64,000 nt of DNA, taken from positions 62,001-126,000 of the forward strand of contig JADNYV010000023.1 in the NCBI GenBank assembly GCA_015501055.1, written 5' to 3'. Below are positions 34,939 to 46,489 of this stretch, piece after piece. The notes below the pieces were generated by a model. That model was not told the DNA's origin and did no database searches. It saw nothing but the letters and a program-made list of their open reading frames with translations. Numbering within the stretch: the first letter of the stretch is position 1; every line of letters starts with the position of its first letter. The stretch comes from Mucidula mucida. Lineage: Eukaryota > Basidiomycota > Agaricomycetes > Agaricales > Physalacriaceae. Both the position numbers and the translations under genes were made by a program.

Positions 34939-36916
34939 ATGGCCCCCTACGTAACTTTCAGCGGGAGATCGGGCACAATGCCGACGCGTCACTCAATGAG
35001 TCTGACAGCAGAGCCGACCAGCATGAATCTGCAGCTGGTGTACCGCGCGCTACGTACTATATCGGACTGGACGGTGCACGGGTATTACTCTGAAATATAC
35101 ATTGAAGGCGAGGAAAACGTTCCTCAAGATGGACCACTTATCATGTACGCCGTCTGCCTACCGAAGCGACCAGCTGACTGTCCTCCACATAGCGCATCCA
35201 ACCACCACAACGAAATAATCGACGTCGCCACCCTCTGTGAGTCCAGAAAATGCTAGCTTGTACGCGCATTCTGACGCGCCTTTGAAGCGATCACCATCCC
35301 GCATCGTCGACAGCTCTGCTTCTGGACAAAGTCGACTCTATTCCGCAATCCTATTTCCGCGTTCATCCTTTCCTCATCCGGCGCCATCCCCGTGGAAAGA
35401 AACCCAAATCGCGATGATAACTCGTCCAAGGCCGCGCTATTCCATTCGTCGACGATGGCGTTTGCGAAAGGGAAAGTCATCGGGGTATTTCCTGAAGGCA
35501 CGAGCTATACCAGCCCTACGATTGCTCAGGTCATGAGCGGCGCAGTTTGGGCCGCGGTGGAATATACGCGTTGGCAACGTGAAGACGGTAGGGCTGTGAC
35601 GAAGGACGTTGCGATTGTTCCTGTTGGCATTGTGTATACGGATAAGTCGCGATTTGGGAGCTCTGTAAGTCTTTCTTTCGCAAATGCCGCCCTATCAATA
35701 CTGATTCTTCTAGTTACGCGTGCAGTAAGTTCGTCTTGGAAGATTGCACTCAACTCAATGCGATGTAGATATGGGACGCCGATTTCAATGTCCGACTACG
35801 TCGAGGACTTGTTCCATAACCCTATGGGTGCAAGTGCAGACGACGTCGCCTATGGTGTCGTGCGCGAGATCACACAACGTATGGAACAGCAGCTGTTTTC
35901 CATGACCATCAATGCCAGCGATTGGGAGACTTTGTATGCCGCAGAAACCTTACGCGCAATCGTGTACGGTCGTGAGCATAAATTGTCATTGAAGGACTGG
36001 GTTCCGGTCACACAAAGGTTAGCGCGCGTCCTCTTCACAGTCGTAGTCTCAAACTCTTTTGGATTAGATTTATAGACCTTCTATCGGATCCTGCACCTTC
36101 AGAGCCTGTAGGGCGCGTCAAAGAATCACTCCTCAAATACTTCTCTCTACTTCGACGTACCGATCTGTTGCATAGCGATCTCCCATGCATACCTTCATCC
36201 TCTCCTCGACTATCCTATTTCCTTAACCTTGCACTGCCTTCCTTGCATACCATAATTCTAGCGCCGCTGTACGTTCCCATTTTCCTTCTACACATTCCGG
36301 CGTGCATCAGTAGCGAGCTCATGTTGAAGTTGGTCGCTGACCCCGATCGACCTGAAGCCTTTGCACAGTGTCGCGCTGTTGGCGGTGGTTTGGGTGCGGG
36401 TATGGCTACCATGGCTATACTATGGAAAGCCGACTGGGATCGATTATTGCGGCTTGCACCTTCGCCTACGATGGGAGCGGTACTTCGTTCGCCTCTAGGG
36501 AAGGCTCTCGCCTATTTGACCGCCGGGTGGGCCATGATTCGCTGCTACGGGCTACTGGCGCCGGGTCTTCATCGACGGTAAAGCACATTCCTTGCTATTT
36601 CATCAACTATAACTGATCTGTGTATAGATTGAAACGAGCAGCCTTCTCGAGTCGTATCCTGCTTGGCATCCTTTCACCTCGCTCCCTGATAGATCTGACG
36701 CCGTACACCAGGCTTCCGCCAATGCTGCCGAGTAATGTCTATTTGCGCAGGCATGGCAAGACGGCTGCTGAGTACTGGGACAAGAGGGAGGAGAAAGTCG
36801 TCGAGATGCCGCAGCCGCCACTGACTGCTGGTAGGAGACTTGTTAGGGCGTTGTTGGAACAAAGGGAGGAAACTGAGAGGTTGGTGCAGGGTGTTTTGGG
36901 GGAACTTTGTTTGTGA
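34939..36916 (+). CDS. Glycerol-3-phosphate acyltransferase (PlsC family)
   Basis: Seven exons: 34939-35144, 35193-35236, 35288-35664, 35714-35724 (11 nt), 35769-36017, 36068-36577, 36628-36916. The sum is 1,686 nt, 561 aa, all in phase. The PlsC catalytic motif HX4D is seen as NHHNEIID, split across exons; block II is GAIPVERNPNR, block III VIGVFPEGTSY, block IV IVPVGIVY. After the catalytic half come two hydrophobic segments (LHTIILAPLYVPIFLLHIP and the AKALAYLTAGWAMI region). This is the layout of fungal Gpt2/Sct1-type enzymes of the ER and lipid droplets, which start phospholipid and triacylglycerol synthesis by acylating glycerol-3-phosphate or dihydroxyacetone-phosphate. Start chosen at the first ATG with good context; MPTRH at 34978 is an alternative. 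Confidence 0.9.
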
Positions 36917-37947
36917 TTCGTTGGATTGGTAGATTGTAGTAGACAGCAAGTTGCTGGAGTAGAAGCCTTATTTCCCCTGAGAAGTCTTACCTGCTGCTGA
37001 GCGTTTAGCATATAGTAACTTACATTATTATAGAGAACAAGATTTAGACTTGGGCTGCTGCACAGCCACATAAAGTTTGCTTCTGACCACCAGCCTTTTA
37101 CCTTCCTTCCTCCTAGTGCGCGTGGGCCATGCACTGACATGCGCATATACGATGTCGCTGCATCGGCAGATCCATACTACGAGACGTACGAGAGGAACAT
37201 CGAACATCGCCGTAGGCCAACGTACGGTACGCGTATTCTCTGCCCATAACTCGCAGGCTCGACTGAACACTATTTCTATATACTTCAGCATTCATGGAGC
37301 TATTTGAAGTAGCAAGTGACGCGCATATATTCACGCTCAACCGCGCGTCGCAACATATGGCAGATTGTCCGAACGAATACCGGTGCCACGCTATATACAG
37401 AGAGGAAGCTGTCCATTCAGCACCGGGATCCGAGATACGCCTGATGCAAATTTCGAAGTGACCGAATAACAGCACGAGATAGTCGTGACGGAAGAATGTA
37501 GACAGTTCAGGTGAGGCGTTTCTGCCGACTGGTGCTCCGTAACCTTAATGATTCCGTTTAGAGCTCTTATCACAACACAAACGCGTTTTCTTTCGTCTGT
37601 CATTCTAGCATGATATCCGTACTTGATTCTAATTTATCGACAATCACCCGCCTTCGCCAGCGCGGCGTGCTCGTTAATCTCCAGGTCTTGGAAACACCTT
37701 GAACCCCTGCCTCAAGGAGGCGATAAACGCGTACATCTTCGTAAATCCCCTCCTACCAATTTGCCCAAACCAAATTCGATCCGGATTCCTGACAACGCGG
37801 CTCGTCTTCGGATACTCTCTGCGAATGCGCGTCAGGTGCATGTCTTCCATATACGCGCAGCGTAGCTTACAAGCTCACCGCTAATTTAGACGATGCGCTT
37901 AAACATGCCAACATGCATATATCTCGGCCCAATGTACATCCGTAGGG
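36917..37947. other. Intergenic; a possible short coding remnant
   Basis: Mostly without signals. On the minus strand at about 37850-37685 a frame of roughly 55 codons reads EDMHLTRIRREYPKTS and continues with IWFGQIGRRGFTKMYAF; composition looks protein-like but it has no partner exon and no start evidence, so I do not call a gene. Confidence 0.3.
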
Positions 37948-37954
37948 TATAAAT
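37948..37954 (+). promoter_or_regulatory. TATA box of the AA9 LPMO gene
   Basis: TATAAAT lies 45-51 bp upstream of the ATG at 37999. Confidence 0.55.
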
Positions 37955-37998
37955 TGTCTGACCCAGTTCCTAGTAGAACAACTTCGCAGACGTCAAAG

Positions 37999-39068
37999 AT
38001 GTGGTACACCCTGCTTGGACTCTCGTTTTTGTCCATTGTTTCATGTCATTGTACGTTCGCTCTGTTTCCTAGCACTGGTGACCGTGAAGGTGATAATGTC
38101 TTGATGTAGATACGTTCCCGGACTTGATTGTTAACGGGACGACGACCGCGGACTGGCAGTACGTTCGCATGACTGAGAATCATTACAGCAACGGTCCTGT
38201 ACGTCCTATTGTTCTGTACTATCATTCCCAAGGCTCAATCGTTCTAGGTCACCGATGTCACCAGCTCCGCTATCCGCTGTTACGAGCTCGACGCCAACTC
38301 TGCTGGTGCAGCTGGCATCGCGACAGTCTCAGCTGGGTCGATGGTTGGCTTCAAGGCCAACCAAGCTATTTACCACCCGGGTGTAAGCGTTTCCCGTAAC
38401 AAGTTCAATTCCTGATTAACCGTGATATCATGTAGTACGCCTCCGCGTACATGTCTACAGCATCGCCATCCGCCAACTCGACCGGCGCGGGTTTAGGAAG
38501 TACGTGGTTCAAGATATGGGAGTCACCGCCGGTGTACTCTGGCGGAAGCTTTACTTTCCCCACAAACGGTCAGAATACTATTCACAAGTGCTTCTCGGAT
38601 CCTGACACTCTCGTGCAGGTCAATCACAGTTGACGTTCACGATTCCCAAGAACGTTCCGAGCGGGTAGGCCTCTTCTTGCTGCTGTCATTTTATCGTGGC
38701 TGCTAAACACGCATATACGCAGACAATACCTCCTCCGCATCGAACACATTGCTCTGCACTCGGCATCTTCGTTTGGCGGCGCCCAGTTCTACATCAGCTG
38801 TGGGCAACTGAATGTCGTCAATGGCGGGAGCGGCACGCCATCGCCGACTGTTTCGTTCCCAGGCGTGTATACCGGACAGGAGCCCGGAATTATGATTAGT
38901 GCGTCTTTGATTCTATATGTTTAGACTAAAGTTGATGATGGCGTGCAGACATTTATTCTGTACCTGCCGGGTATACTGGATATACCTCTCGTGAGTTTCG
39001 ATTGATCGTTTCTGTGGAACAAGCGCTTACGGTTGTGCATAGCTGGACCGAAGGTGTGGTCTGGATAG
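37999..39068 (+). CDS. AA9 lytic polysaccharide monooxygenase (secreted)
   Basis: Interrupted by several 50-65 bp introns. A 16-residue signal peptide ([16 protein letters not shown]) leaves His17 as the mature N-terminus (HYTFPD), the first arm of the copper histidine brace. The second brace His is in AIYHPG, and the axial-Tyr region is [11 protein letters not shown], the AA9 Q-x-Y motif. Other landmarks: [45 protein letters not shown]9 enzymes oxidatively cleave cellulose and related glucans, helping wood decay. No cellulose-binding module; the protein ends PGPKVWSG. One base appears to be missing near 38630 between DTLVQ and LTFTIP, which no GT-AG intron explains, so the gene is either slightly damaged or misread. 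Ends at TAG 39066-39068. Confidence 0.88.
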
Positions 39069-39480
39069 GGTGTAGAGATCAGTGACTTGTTCTGAGTTTA
39101 TGCTTTCATGTGTTTGGAAATTTCAGTGTTCGATTCATTGAAACGCTCGGGACCGAAAAGCAACCAAAAGCAGTTTCGAAGCTTGCCGTCGACGAAAAGA
39201 CATCAAAGCAAGCGGCAATTGACGAACTGAATTTTGGAAGAGCAGGGCATAACATGTGAACTAGAAAGTAAACTGGTGAGACTAACAAGGGTGTCCAGGT
39301 GTGCATGCAGATTATTCATGGAGGTATGTTTACCAGATTCGTTCAGTCAGGGCGTCCCATTAATACGTATCTCCCAAGTGTACCAAGAGTCATAACCTCG
39401 ATTGAATAGGCGCCTGCCGTGAAATCACGAGTCAGTCTGTAGCATGGTTCAAACAATCTTCTTGCCAGTGAACCATCATC
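39069..39480. other. Intergenic, no gene seen
   Basis: Short spacer between two genes on the same strand; it should contain the promoter of the DUF4419 gene. Confidence 0.4.
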
Positions 39481-40669
39481 ATGCCGATTACATTCACAGT
39501 CACACCTGAGCGGAAACCCAGCGCTGTGTACCGCCATGATAGACTGATGAGCCAGAGCGCCAATGATCTACTCACACGGAGTGCCCGAGTCGGATACTTT
39601 AGAGGCCTCCCACCTTGTGCTGAGTTCCTTCAGAGTTCCATTACCGACGCCGCTGCACGCGAGATCATCCCAGAGCACAACGGATTCGTCGATACTGTGG
39701 TCAAAGCGTACAGCTCTCATCACGATCTTGTGATCCGCCCAGAGGATCTCTGGTTGGCCATCATGGTCCAGTTTTCGCTTTACGTGAACGCACACTCGGA
39801 GGAGATGCGCGAGCACTTTGTTACGCATCCAGGGGCAAAGACTCTCACCATCGTCGAGGCCCTCGAAAACCGGCACACGTATGATTTTGAGAAGATGGCG
39901 CCGCACTTCACCGATTTGATGGTCGTGAGTAATCATCGCTTTCAGTTAAAATTTCTTTCAAAATAACGATTAAACGCCACAGGACAGCCTCAAAGACAAA
40001 GACCTTAAGAACTGGGTCCTACCGGCATTTACCACCACTACAAAGACCGATACCATCATCGCATCGGTGGTCATGATGGCGACATTGAAAAGCTATTACA
40101 GGTACCAGATGATGTTCGGATGTGGATTGCCCTCCGTGACTTTATTGGGTGAGAAATCCGATTACGACGACATTCTCGGGCGGCTCGACAGGCTCACTAC
40201 TTTCGGGGACCACCCGGAATTGGCGGAATGGCAGACATTGCTGCGCCCCGTCGTTCGCTCCATCGCCGACTCATTCGACGACGCCACCTCGGAGCGTTCC
40301 GCGTTCTGGCAGCGCATATGCGATCACTTGCCGAACGCTAGCGGCTCCAAAGTGCTCAGCGGCTGGATTAGTGTCTTTTGTCCGTTTGATCGTCAGGGCA
40401 AATGGGTGCGCAAGATGCGTCGCGGGGAAAGCCATGTTGGTGTGAGCATGGACGATCTTGCTCCGGGCTTCAGCCAGGCCGCTGTTAAGATTGATGATAA
40501 TGGTGAAACGTTGGATGCGGTGGTGGCTGCGGGCCACTTTGGAAGTAGAATTGAGTCTGCTAGGGTTCTTTCGCCGTGCGCAGGGTGGTTTGTTTTCATC
40601 AGAGGAAAGGATGATGGATTTGACTTTGATGATGACTCTGACTCTCGTGGTGAGACTGAGTTGAAATAG
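39481..40669 (+). CDS. DUF4419 family protein
   Basis: Exons 39481-39924 and 39983-40669 (58-bp intron, phase 0) give 1,131 nt, 376 aa. The family signature is clear: HNGFVDTVVKAYSSHHDLVIRPEDLWLAI followed by QFSLYVNAHSEEMREHFV, then TTTTKTDTIIASVVMMATLKSYY and FGCGLPSVTLLGEKSDY. The C-terminal part has VLSGWISVFCPFD. It ends in an acidic stretch (DFDDDSDS). DUF4419 proteins are common in fungi, cytosolic by appearance, and of unknown function. No frameshift, no signal peptide. Confidence 0.9.
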
Positions 40670-41470
40670 GTAATAGCAGTATCTTCTTGTAGTTCGTTTA
40701 AACTGTCCATGTCAGCTTGAAAATAGGAAATAAGAAACAGGTTATCTATATGTCCATTATTCTGCTACATCTGTATCACTACTATGCGATCAAGCACATA
40801 TCTTACCCTCTTCGCATGTTTAGAGGCTAAGCGCTAGTAATGACTCGTGGCGCCAGTGTTTTTGCGTCGGCCATTATTACAAACGCTCACATATTTTCGA
40901 CGCTGATGTTAACGATCAAGCGGGGTTTATAGGTGCTGAGAAGGCGTCAATCATGGGCGACAAAGCTCGTCCGTGGGAAAATATATGATCACTTGGAATT
41001 CAAACTGCGACGATCACCTTCCTGTGCATGCAGCCCGACACTGATTATCGCAAGCGGTAGCTGTTGCACTCTGGGGATTGCGTATTGCACCCTGCCGCAT
41101 CGATCTGGCCTTCCATCTCATCATCATCGCCCATGGATTATCGATGAAAAAACACAATTGATATTGATTAGACAGCACGGACGAAATATAGTCCGCGCAA
41201 TTCACAATGTCTCGCTTGTACTCGATTGTGAACGAGAGTTCATGAACGCCGGTTTTGGCACACTACCTTCTTCTAGTACCGGGCTCGTCGGTGCCTGGAT
41301 TTCTCATAGCCTGCGGCAACACATATCCAGTGACCTGGTGGCGAAACACCCTCAGCCAATTGATTGAAATCTCCCAAAAGACTGGTCTGAGAAAAGTTTG
41401 AAAATGAACTGAGGATGTACACCACGTTTCCTATCCGGAGCTTGAGCTTAAGCCTCTTCCATGTTTGATG
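40670..41470. other. Intergenic, left flank of the retrotransposon
   Basis: The frame at 40933-41367 has no motif and no start context. The element inserted at 41475/41476. Confidence 0.4.
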
Positions 41471-41475
41471 AAAAG
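41471..41475. repeat. Left target-site duplication (AAAAG)
   Basis: AAAAG precedes the left LTR and recurs at 46726-46730 after the right LTR, the 5-bp duplication expected of a copia integrase. Confidence 0.85.
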
Positions 41476-41554
41476 TGTTGGTGGTGATGAATAGATAATG
41501 GATCACCGCAAACTCGGTGCCGGCACCCTAAATGATCGGTGCACGTTTTTCCTC

Positions 41555-41586
41555 CCTCAGTCCGTTCCACGACGACGAGACTGAGG
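41555..41586 (+). repeat. LTR hairpin repeat, copy 1
   Basis: CCTCAGTC and GACTGAGG form an 8-bp inverted repeat around a 16-nt loop (cgttccacgacgacga). The same core recurs at 41658-41689 and in the right LTR. Confidence 0.7.
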
Positions 41587-41657
41587 TGAGTCGCGTATAT
41601 TGCTCGTTCTCTTTCTGCTTACTTACAAACAGTAGTTTAATATAGGTATAGTTATTT

Positions 41658-41689
41658 ACTCAGTCCGTTCCACGACGACGAGACTGAGT
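41658..41689 (+). repeat. LTR hairpin repeat, copy 2
   Basis: ACTCAGTC and GACTGAGT flank the same 16-nt core as copy 1; the outermost base pair differs (A-T in place of C-G) but still pairs. Confidence 0.7.
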
Positions 41690-41711
41690 TTAATATAGTT
41701 GGTTTCTAACA

Positions 41712-41721
41712 GGTTATGGGC
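41712..41721 (+). other. Primer-binding site
   Basis: GGTTATGGGC directly follows the left LTR. Its complement resembles the anticodon-loop region of initiator tRNA-Met, which suggests priming by a half-tRNA as in Drosophila copia. The match is from memory of tRNA-iMet and should be checked. Confidence 0.5.
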
Positions 41722-41853
41722 ATTTTCCTCGCAGTCTAGCTGTCGAGAACCGGAACCACGACTCCACATCGCCCTAGAGGCTTATTTTCTCGCGCACCGA
41801 CGCGTTCCTTCCACGACTCCATTACACGTTGCATCCACGCATTTCTCCAGTGC

Positions 41854-44800
41854 ATGCCCGACACCGGCACCCAATCCTCCCCAATGTCTGTCCTCTCCAG
41901 TGACATAACAAGACCCTCCGTCGTCGTCCAGCAGATACAGACGGCCATGTTCAAGTGTGCCAATCTCAGCAAGGAGCTGGCCAACTGGCGCGAATGGAAC
42001 AAGAGCCTCCGCACCACGCTTGTCATGTCTGGCGGTCTCGACGGCCACCTCGACGACACCTTCCCCTGCCCTGATATCACAACAGAACCTCGCGCATTTC
42101 GCAACTGGAACATCAACGACCGCGCGGTCCGAGCGTTCATGGACGCGTCATGTGTTCCCGCCGAGCAGACCTTTATGGAAACATTCTCGTCCGCCAAAGA
42201 AGTCTATACCAAATTGAAGGCGAGACACGAGCAGGAGGGTCCTATTACCCAGATACAGCTGATTCAGGATGCCCTGGAGATCCGATACTCAAAGTCTGTT
42301 CGCCTTTCCGACACCACAGAGAAACTGGCGAAACTCAACGACCGCATATGGAAGATGGCCGCACCCACCCCCGATATATTCCTCATGATTCTCATCATTA
42401 ACGCACTCTCCGACCCCGAACTCTCCCAGGTCCGCCGTAATGTCGCACAGGCTGTCAATCGCAGCACTGCCGACGCACCGGCGACATCGTCGTCCATCAT
42501 TAACGACCTCGACCTTGAACAGAAACTACTCGATGGGGACAAGAAGACCAACGACATCGCTCTTGCTGCCGCGGCATCGAGCTCTAGCTCTGCCTCCAAT
42601 GCTCAGCGTTCCTTTAGCCATCTTGAGTGCTCAAACCCAAAATGTCCTCGTCGACGTGGCCATATCATCAAGTATTGTGTATCAGAGGGTGGCGGAATGG
42701 CTGGAAAGACCATCGATGAATCTAGAGCTGCAAAAAGGAGAGATCGAGACCCAGGGCGATCTGCTGGCGCGTCTGCGCCCTCATCGGCCACCATGGTCAC
42801 AGACAGCAGTGGGCGTGCTTACATTCTATCGAACAACACCGCGTTTCTGGTCAGCGCACCAACACCACCCTCTCAACCCAGCGAATTTACCGCGATGGCA
42901 TTTGACATGTTCACTCCCGCCTATGTTGACTCCATTACAACTCCTGCTGACCGTTTGGAATATGAGGGTTGGCTGGCTTTCGAGGACACCATTCGGACTT
43001 CAGTGGACTGGCACGAGAGGAGGAGAGATGTTGTGGATCTAGCTGCACTTACAGTTGCACCACCAAACTTGAATTCTCGTACCAACGTGGTTGACATGGA
43101 CAAACTCCCCTTCTGGCTCGACACTGCTGCAACCACCCACATTAGTCCAGAGCGTACAGACTTCATAGACCATTTATCACCGAACAATCCGAGGTGTTGG
43201 AAACTCCACCCTCAACGCCATTGGTATCGGAACAGTCAAGCTACGCGTTAGCGGTCGTACTCAACCCATTTTACTCGAAAACGTCCTCTACAGTCCTAAT
43301 GCAACTGTTCGCCTGCTCTCCATTCCCTCTCTCGCCCGCGACTCCAGAATCACAGCTCATTTCAACTACGAGGGCTGTTGGCTTACTCAAGACAGTACCG
43401 GGACCACGATTGCTACTGGCAAACTCTGCTCTTCTCGACGCCTCTATCATCTGCACCTATCCTCACCTACCGTCGATCATACATTCGCATCCATAACCGG
43501 CCAACCTACCCTCGAAACATGGCATCGTCGCCTTGGTCATACCAACTACCAGTCGATTATAGACATGGCCCGAAAGGGAATGGTTACAGGTATGCCTGTT
43601 AATCTTTCTGTCAAACCGTGCAAATGCTCAGCCTGCATCCTTGGAAAACAGACACGAAAGTCAGTTCCAAAGAAACGGGAGGAGGGGCGTGAGCGACTAG
43701 AAGGTTACAAATGGTGTACGTGGATTTATCCGGGCCGCACTCTGTAACTTCTCGCACTGGCAATAAATATGTCATGAATCTTGTCGACGACTACACAAGT
43801 AAAAACTGGTCCATTCCACTGGCAAGCAAAGATGCCGCCTTCACACAGCTGAAGGCATGGGAACTTGCTCGAGAAACGGAAACTGGGCAAAAAGTGGAGG
43901 TGTATCGCACGGACAATGGTGAATTGAAATCAGACGCAATGGAGAAGTGGTTGATGTCGCGAGGAGCAGTGCAGGAGTTCACAGCACCATATACCTCAGC
44001 TCACAACGGACGGGTCGAACGGCGACATCGAACTCTCATGAACAAAGCACGTACTATGCGCCTCGACTGTGATCTTCCACCAAATCTCTGGGATGAATTC
44101 TACCTCACCGCCTCCTATCTTAACAACATCACTGCCACGAAATCACTCCGCGACAAAACGCCAGATGAACTGTGGTACGAACGGAAGCCCGACGTTTCGC
44201 ATCTTCGAGAAATCGGGTGTAAAGCCTTTGTGCTCATTCAAAATAAACATAATCCCAAGATCCTCGAACAGTCAATCGAGTGCATACTCATTGGATACGA
44301 CCCAAAGCCCAAAACATATGTCTGCTATCACCGCTCCTCCCGTCGAATAATACGCACTTACCATGTGGAGTTCATCGAGAGCCATGAACTCTCCTCCAAG
44401 CACCCTCCTATACCCCCTGCACAAAAGTCAAACCTACCACCGGAAGCTCAGACACCAACTACATTTAATTATGATGACTCGGATGACATTTCTTCAGAGA
44501 CATCTAGTATTTCCGGAGTTGACGATGATGACCCCAATCCGCCACCTGATCCCGACCCCAATCCGCCACCTGATCCTCCTCGAAGATCTGGCCGAACACG
44601 CCATACACCGAAGGACGCTGATGATGCACGATTCAGGAAAGCTGTCCAAGAAGCCGAAGAGAGCAGTGCGCGTCAGAAGACTGTTCGAAACGAACGGCGA
44701 GCACTTCTGAAAGCGATGCGGGAGGATGTGCCGGCCCCGGATCCGAATGCTGAAATTAATGCCCAGCAAGAACTCATTGATATGATGGCAGACCTGAACC

Positions 44801-46464
44801 TCGGCGAGGAGGAGTCTGCAAATCTTCACGAAGTCTACAACACGATTAGCGATGACATTCACACACTGCAATATGCCGACGAACCAAGAACATGGGACGA
44901 AGCGAAAGCATCACCCGACGCAGCAGAATGGGAAAAGGGCTATCGAGAGGAGCTGGATGGTCTTAAGGCCATGGGGGTATACAATCTGGTCCCAAGATCA
45001 GAAGTCCCCAGAGGCACGAAGATTCGAAAAGGGCGACCTGTTTTCCGCATTAAACGGGATGAGCAAGGCACGGCAGTTCGATGGAAAGTCCGATATGTCT
45101 TTAAAGGGTTTGAGCAAATCTACGGCCGCGATTACACAAAAACGACCTCACCGACAGCCCGTATTGAATCTTGGCGAATCCTCCTTCACCTCGCAGCCAC
45201 ACGGGACTGGGATGCTCAGCAAATCGATGTCAAGACGGCATTCCTGTATGGCATGTTGCCAGAGGATGAAACACAATACATGGAACAACCGAAAGGTTTC
45301 GAAGAGTCGGGGAAAGAGGACCATGTATGGATGCTGGTGCGAGGGCTATACGGGATGAAGCAAGCCGGGCGTATCTGGAACCGCACGATGCACGATGCAA
45401 TGGTCTCCTGGGGTTTCACGCGACTGCTATCCGAATATTGCATCTATTATCGAAAGAGCGACTCCGGAACCGTAATTGCAGCGGTCCATGTCGATGATTT
45501 TCTCTCGATAGCCGACACAAAGGAGGAGAATGAACGCTTCAAAAACCAAATGCGAAAGCTGTGGGCAATATCAGACTTGGGAGAAGCAAAGTTTTGTGTC
45601 GGCATCGCTATCACACGAAATCGCCAAGAACGCACTGTTTCATTATCCCAGACGGCTCTAATCGACCGCATCGTCTCACAGTTCGGCCAACTACACGCCC
45701 ACCCCGTATCAACACCAATGGATGCTGGTCTGAAGCTACGACGTCCAGATCTAGACCAATTGAGTGAGGAGGAGCGGGGACAATTAGCCAAACTTCCATA
45801 CCGTTCACTCGTCTGCTCCCTCATCTATCTCGCCATCGCAACTCGTCCTGACATAGCATATGCTATCCAACAACTATCCCGATTCCTCGATCACTACGCA
45901 TTTGTCCATTGGAACGCTGCGATACGCGTCGTTCGATATCTCCATGGTACCCGAAACCTAAAGCTGACTTTGGGCGGGGTCGACGATGTGACACTCATGG
46001 GGTACACGGACTCTGATTGGGCAAATTGTCTAGACACGCGCAGAAGTATCGGAGGCTACTGTTTCAAGTTGAACCAAAATTCCGGCATTGTGTCATGGGG
46101 TGCCCGCCGCCAACCAACAGTGGCACTCTCTACCTGCGAGTCCGAATATATTGCAACCAGCGAGTCCACCAAAGACGCTGTGTGGATCCGATCACTACTA
46201 GATGGACTCGACTTGACTCAGGACTCACCAACAACAATCCACTGCGATAACAACAGTGCCATCAATCTATCCGAGGACCCATCACTCCATGCTCGCGTGA
46301 AGCACATCGACATCAAATACCACTTCATCCGGGAGCACGTCGCCAACGGGAACATCCAGCTATCATACATCAACACCCGTGAAAACATGGCGGACTGCTT
46401 CACAAAGGCATTGGAGCCAAAAGCATTCGAGAAGTTTAGGGCGATGATGGGGCTGAGAGCATAA
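41854..46464 (+). CDS. Copia gag-pol polyprotein with two frame changes
   Basis: Three frame segments cover the polyprotein. Segment 1 (41854 to about 43195): gag with a zinc-knuckle-like CSNPKC..RRGHIIKYC, then the protease start FWLDTAATTHI. Segment 2 (about 43196-43710): protease remainder and the GAG-pre-integrase zinc region (WHRRLGHTNY, CSACILGK). Segment 3 (43711-46464): integrase with catalytic Asp in VYVDLSG, Asp in YRTDNGE and Glu in NGRVERRHR; reverse transcriptase with DVKTAFLYG and the active-site AAVHVDDFL; RNase H with YTDSDWANC and ALSTCESEY, ending DCFTKALEP. The shift at 43195 is +1 (or -2); the one at 43708 is -1 within AAA. All catalytic residues are present. Confidence 0.88.
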
Positions 46465-46480
46465 TAGCCAAGTTTGCGTT

Positions 46481-46489
46481 GAGGAGGAG
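46481..46489 (+). other. Polypurine tract
   Basis: GAGGAGGAG sits directly before the right LTR, the plus-strand primer expected of an LTR retrotransposon. Confidence 0.7.

Larger units (their letters stand above)
41476..41711 (+). repeat. Left LTR (236 bp)
   Basis: Begins TGTTGGTGG and ends GGTTTCTAACA; no difference from the right LTR was found by eye. It holds two copies of a hairpin-forming segment around ttccacgacgacga. Confidence 0.95.

Noticed and set aside
37685..37850. Short minus-strand coding remnant
   Set aside because: About 55 protein-like codons, but no partner exon, start or family match.
38587..38634. A 48-bp intron (gtgctt...cacag) in the AA9 gene
   Set aside because: Has acceptable ends but leaves the wrong phase; one missing base is needed either way.
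40933..41367. 145-codon frame left of the retrotransposon
   Set aside because: Cys-rich start but no zinc-finger spacing; no start context and no family resemblance.
41854..46464. Programmed frameshifting in the copia gag-pol
   Set aside because: Neither shift site shows a slippery heptamer with a stop and downstream structure of the known types; decay or sequence error is simpler.
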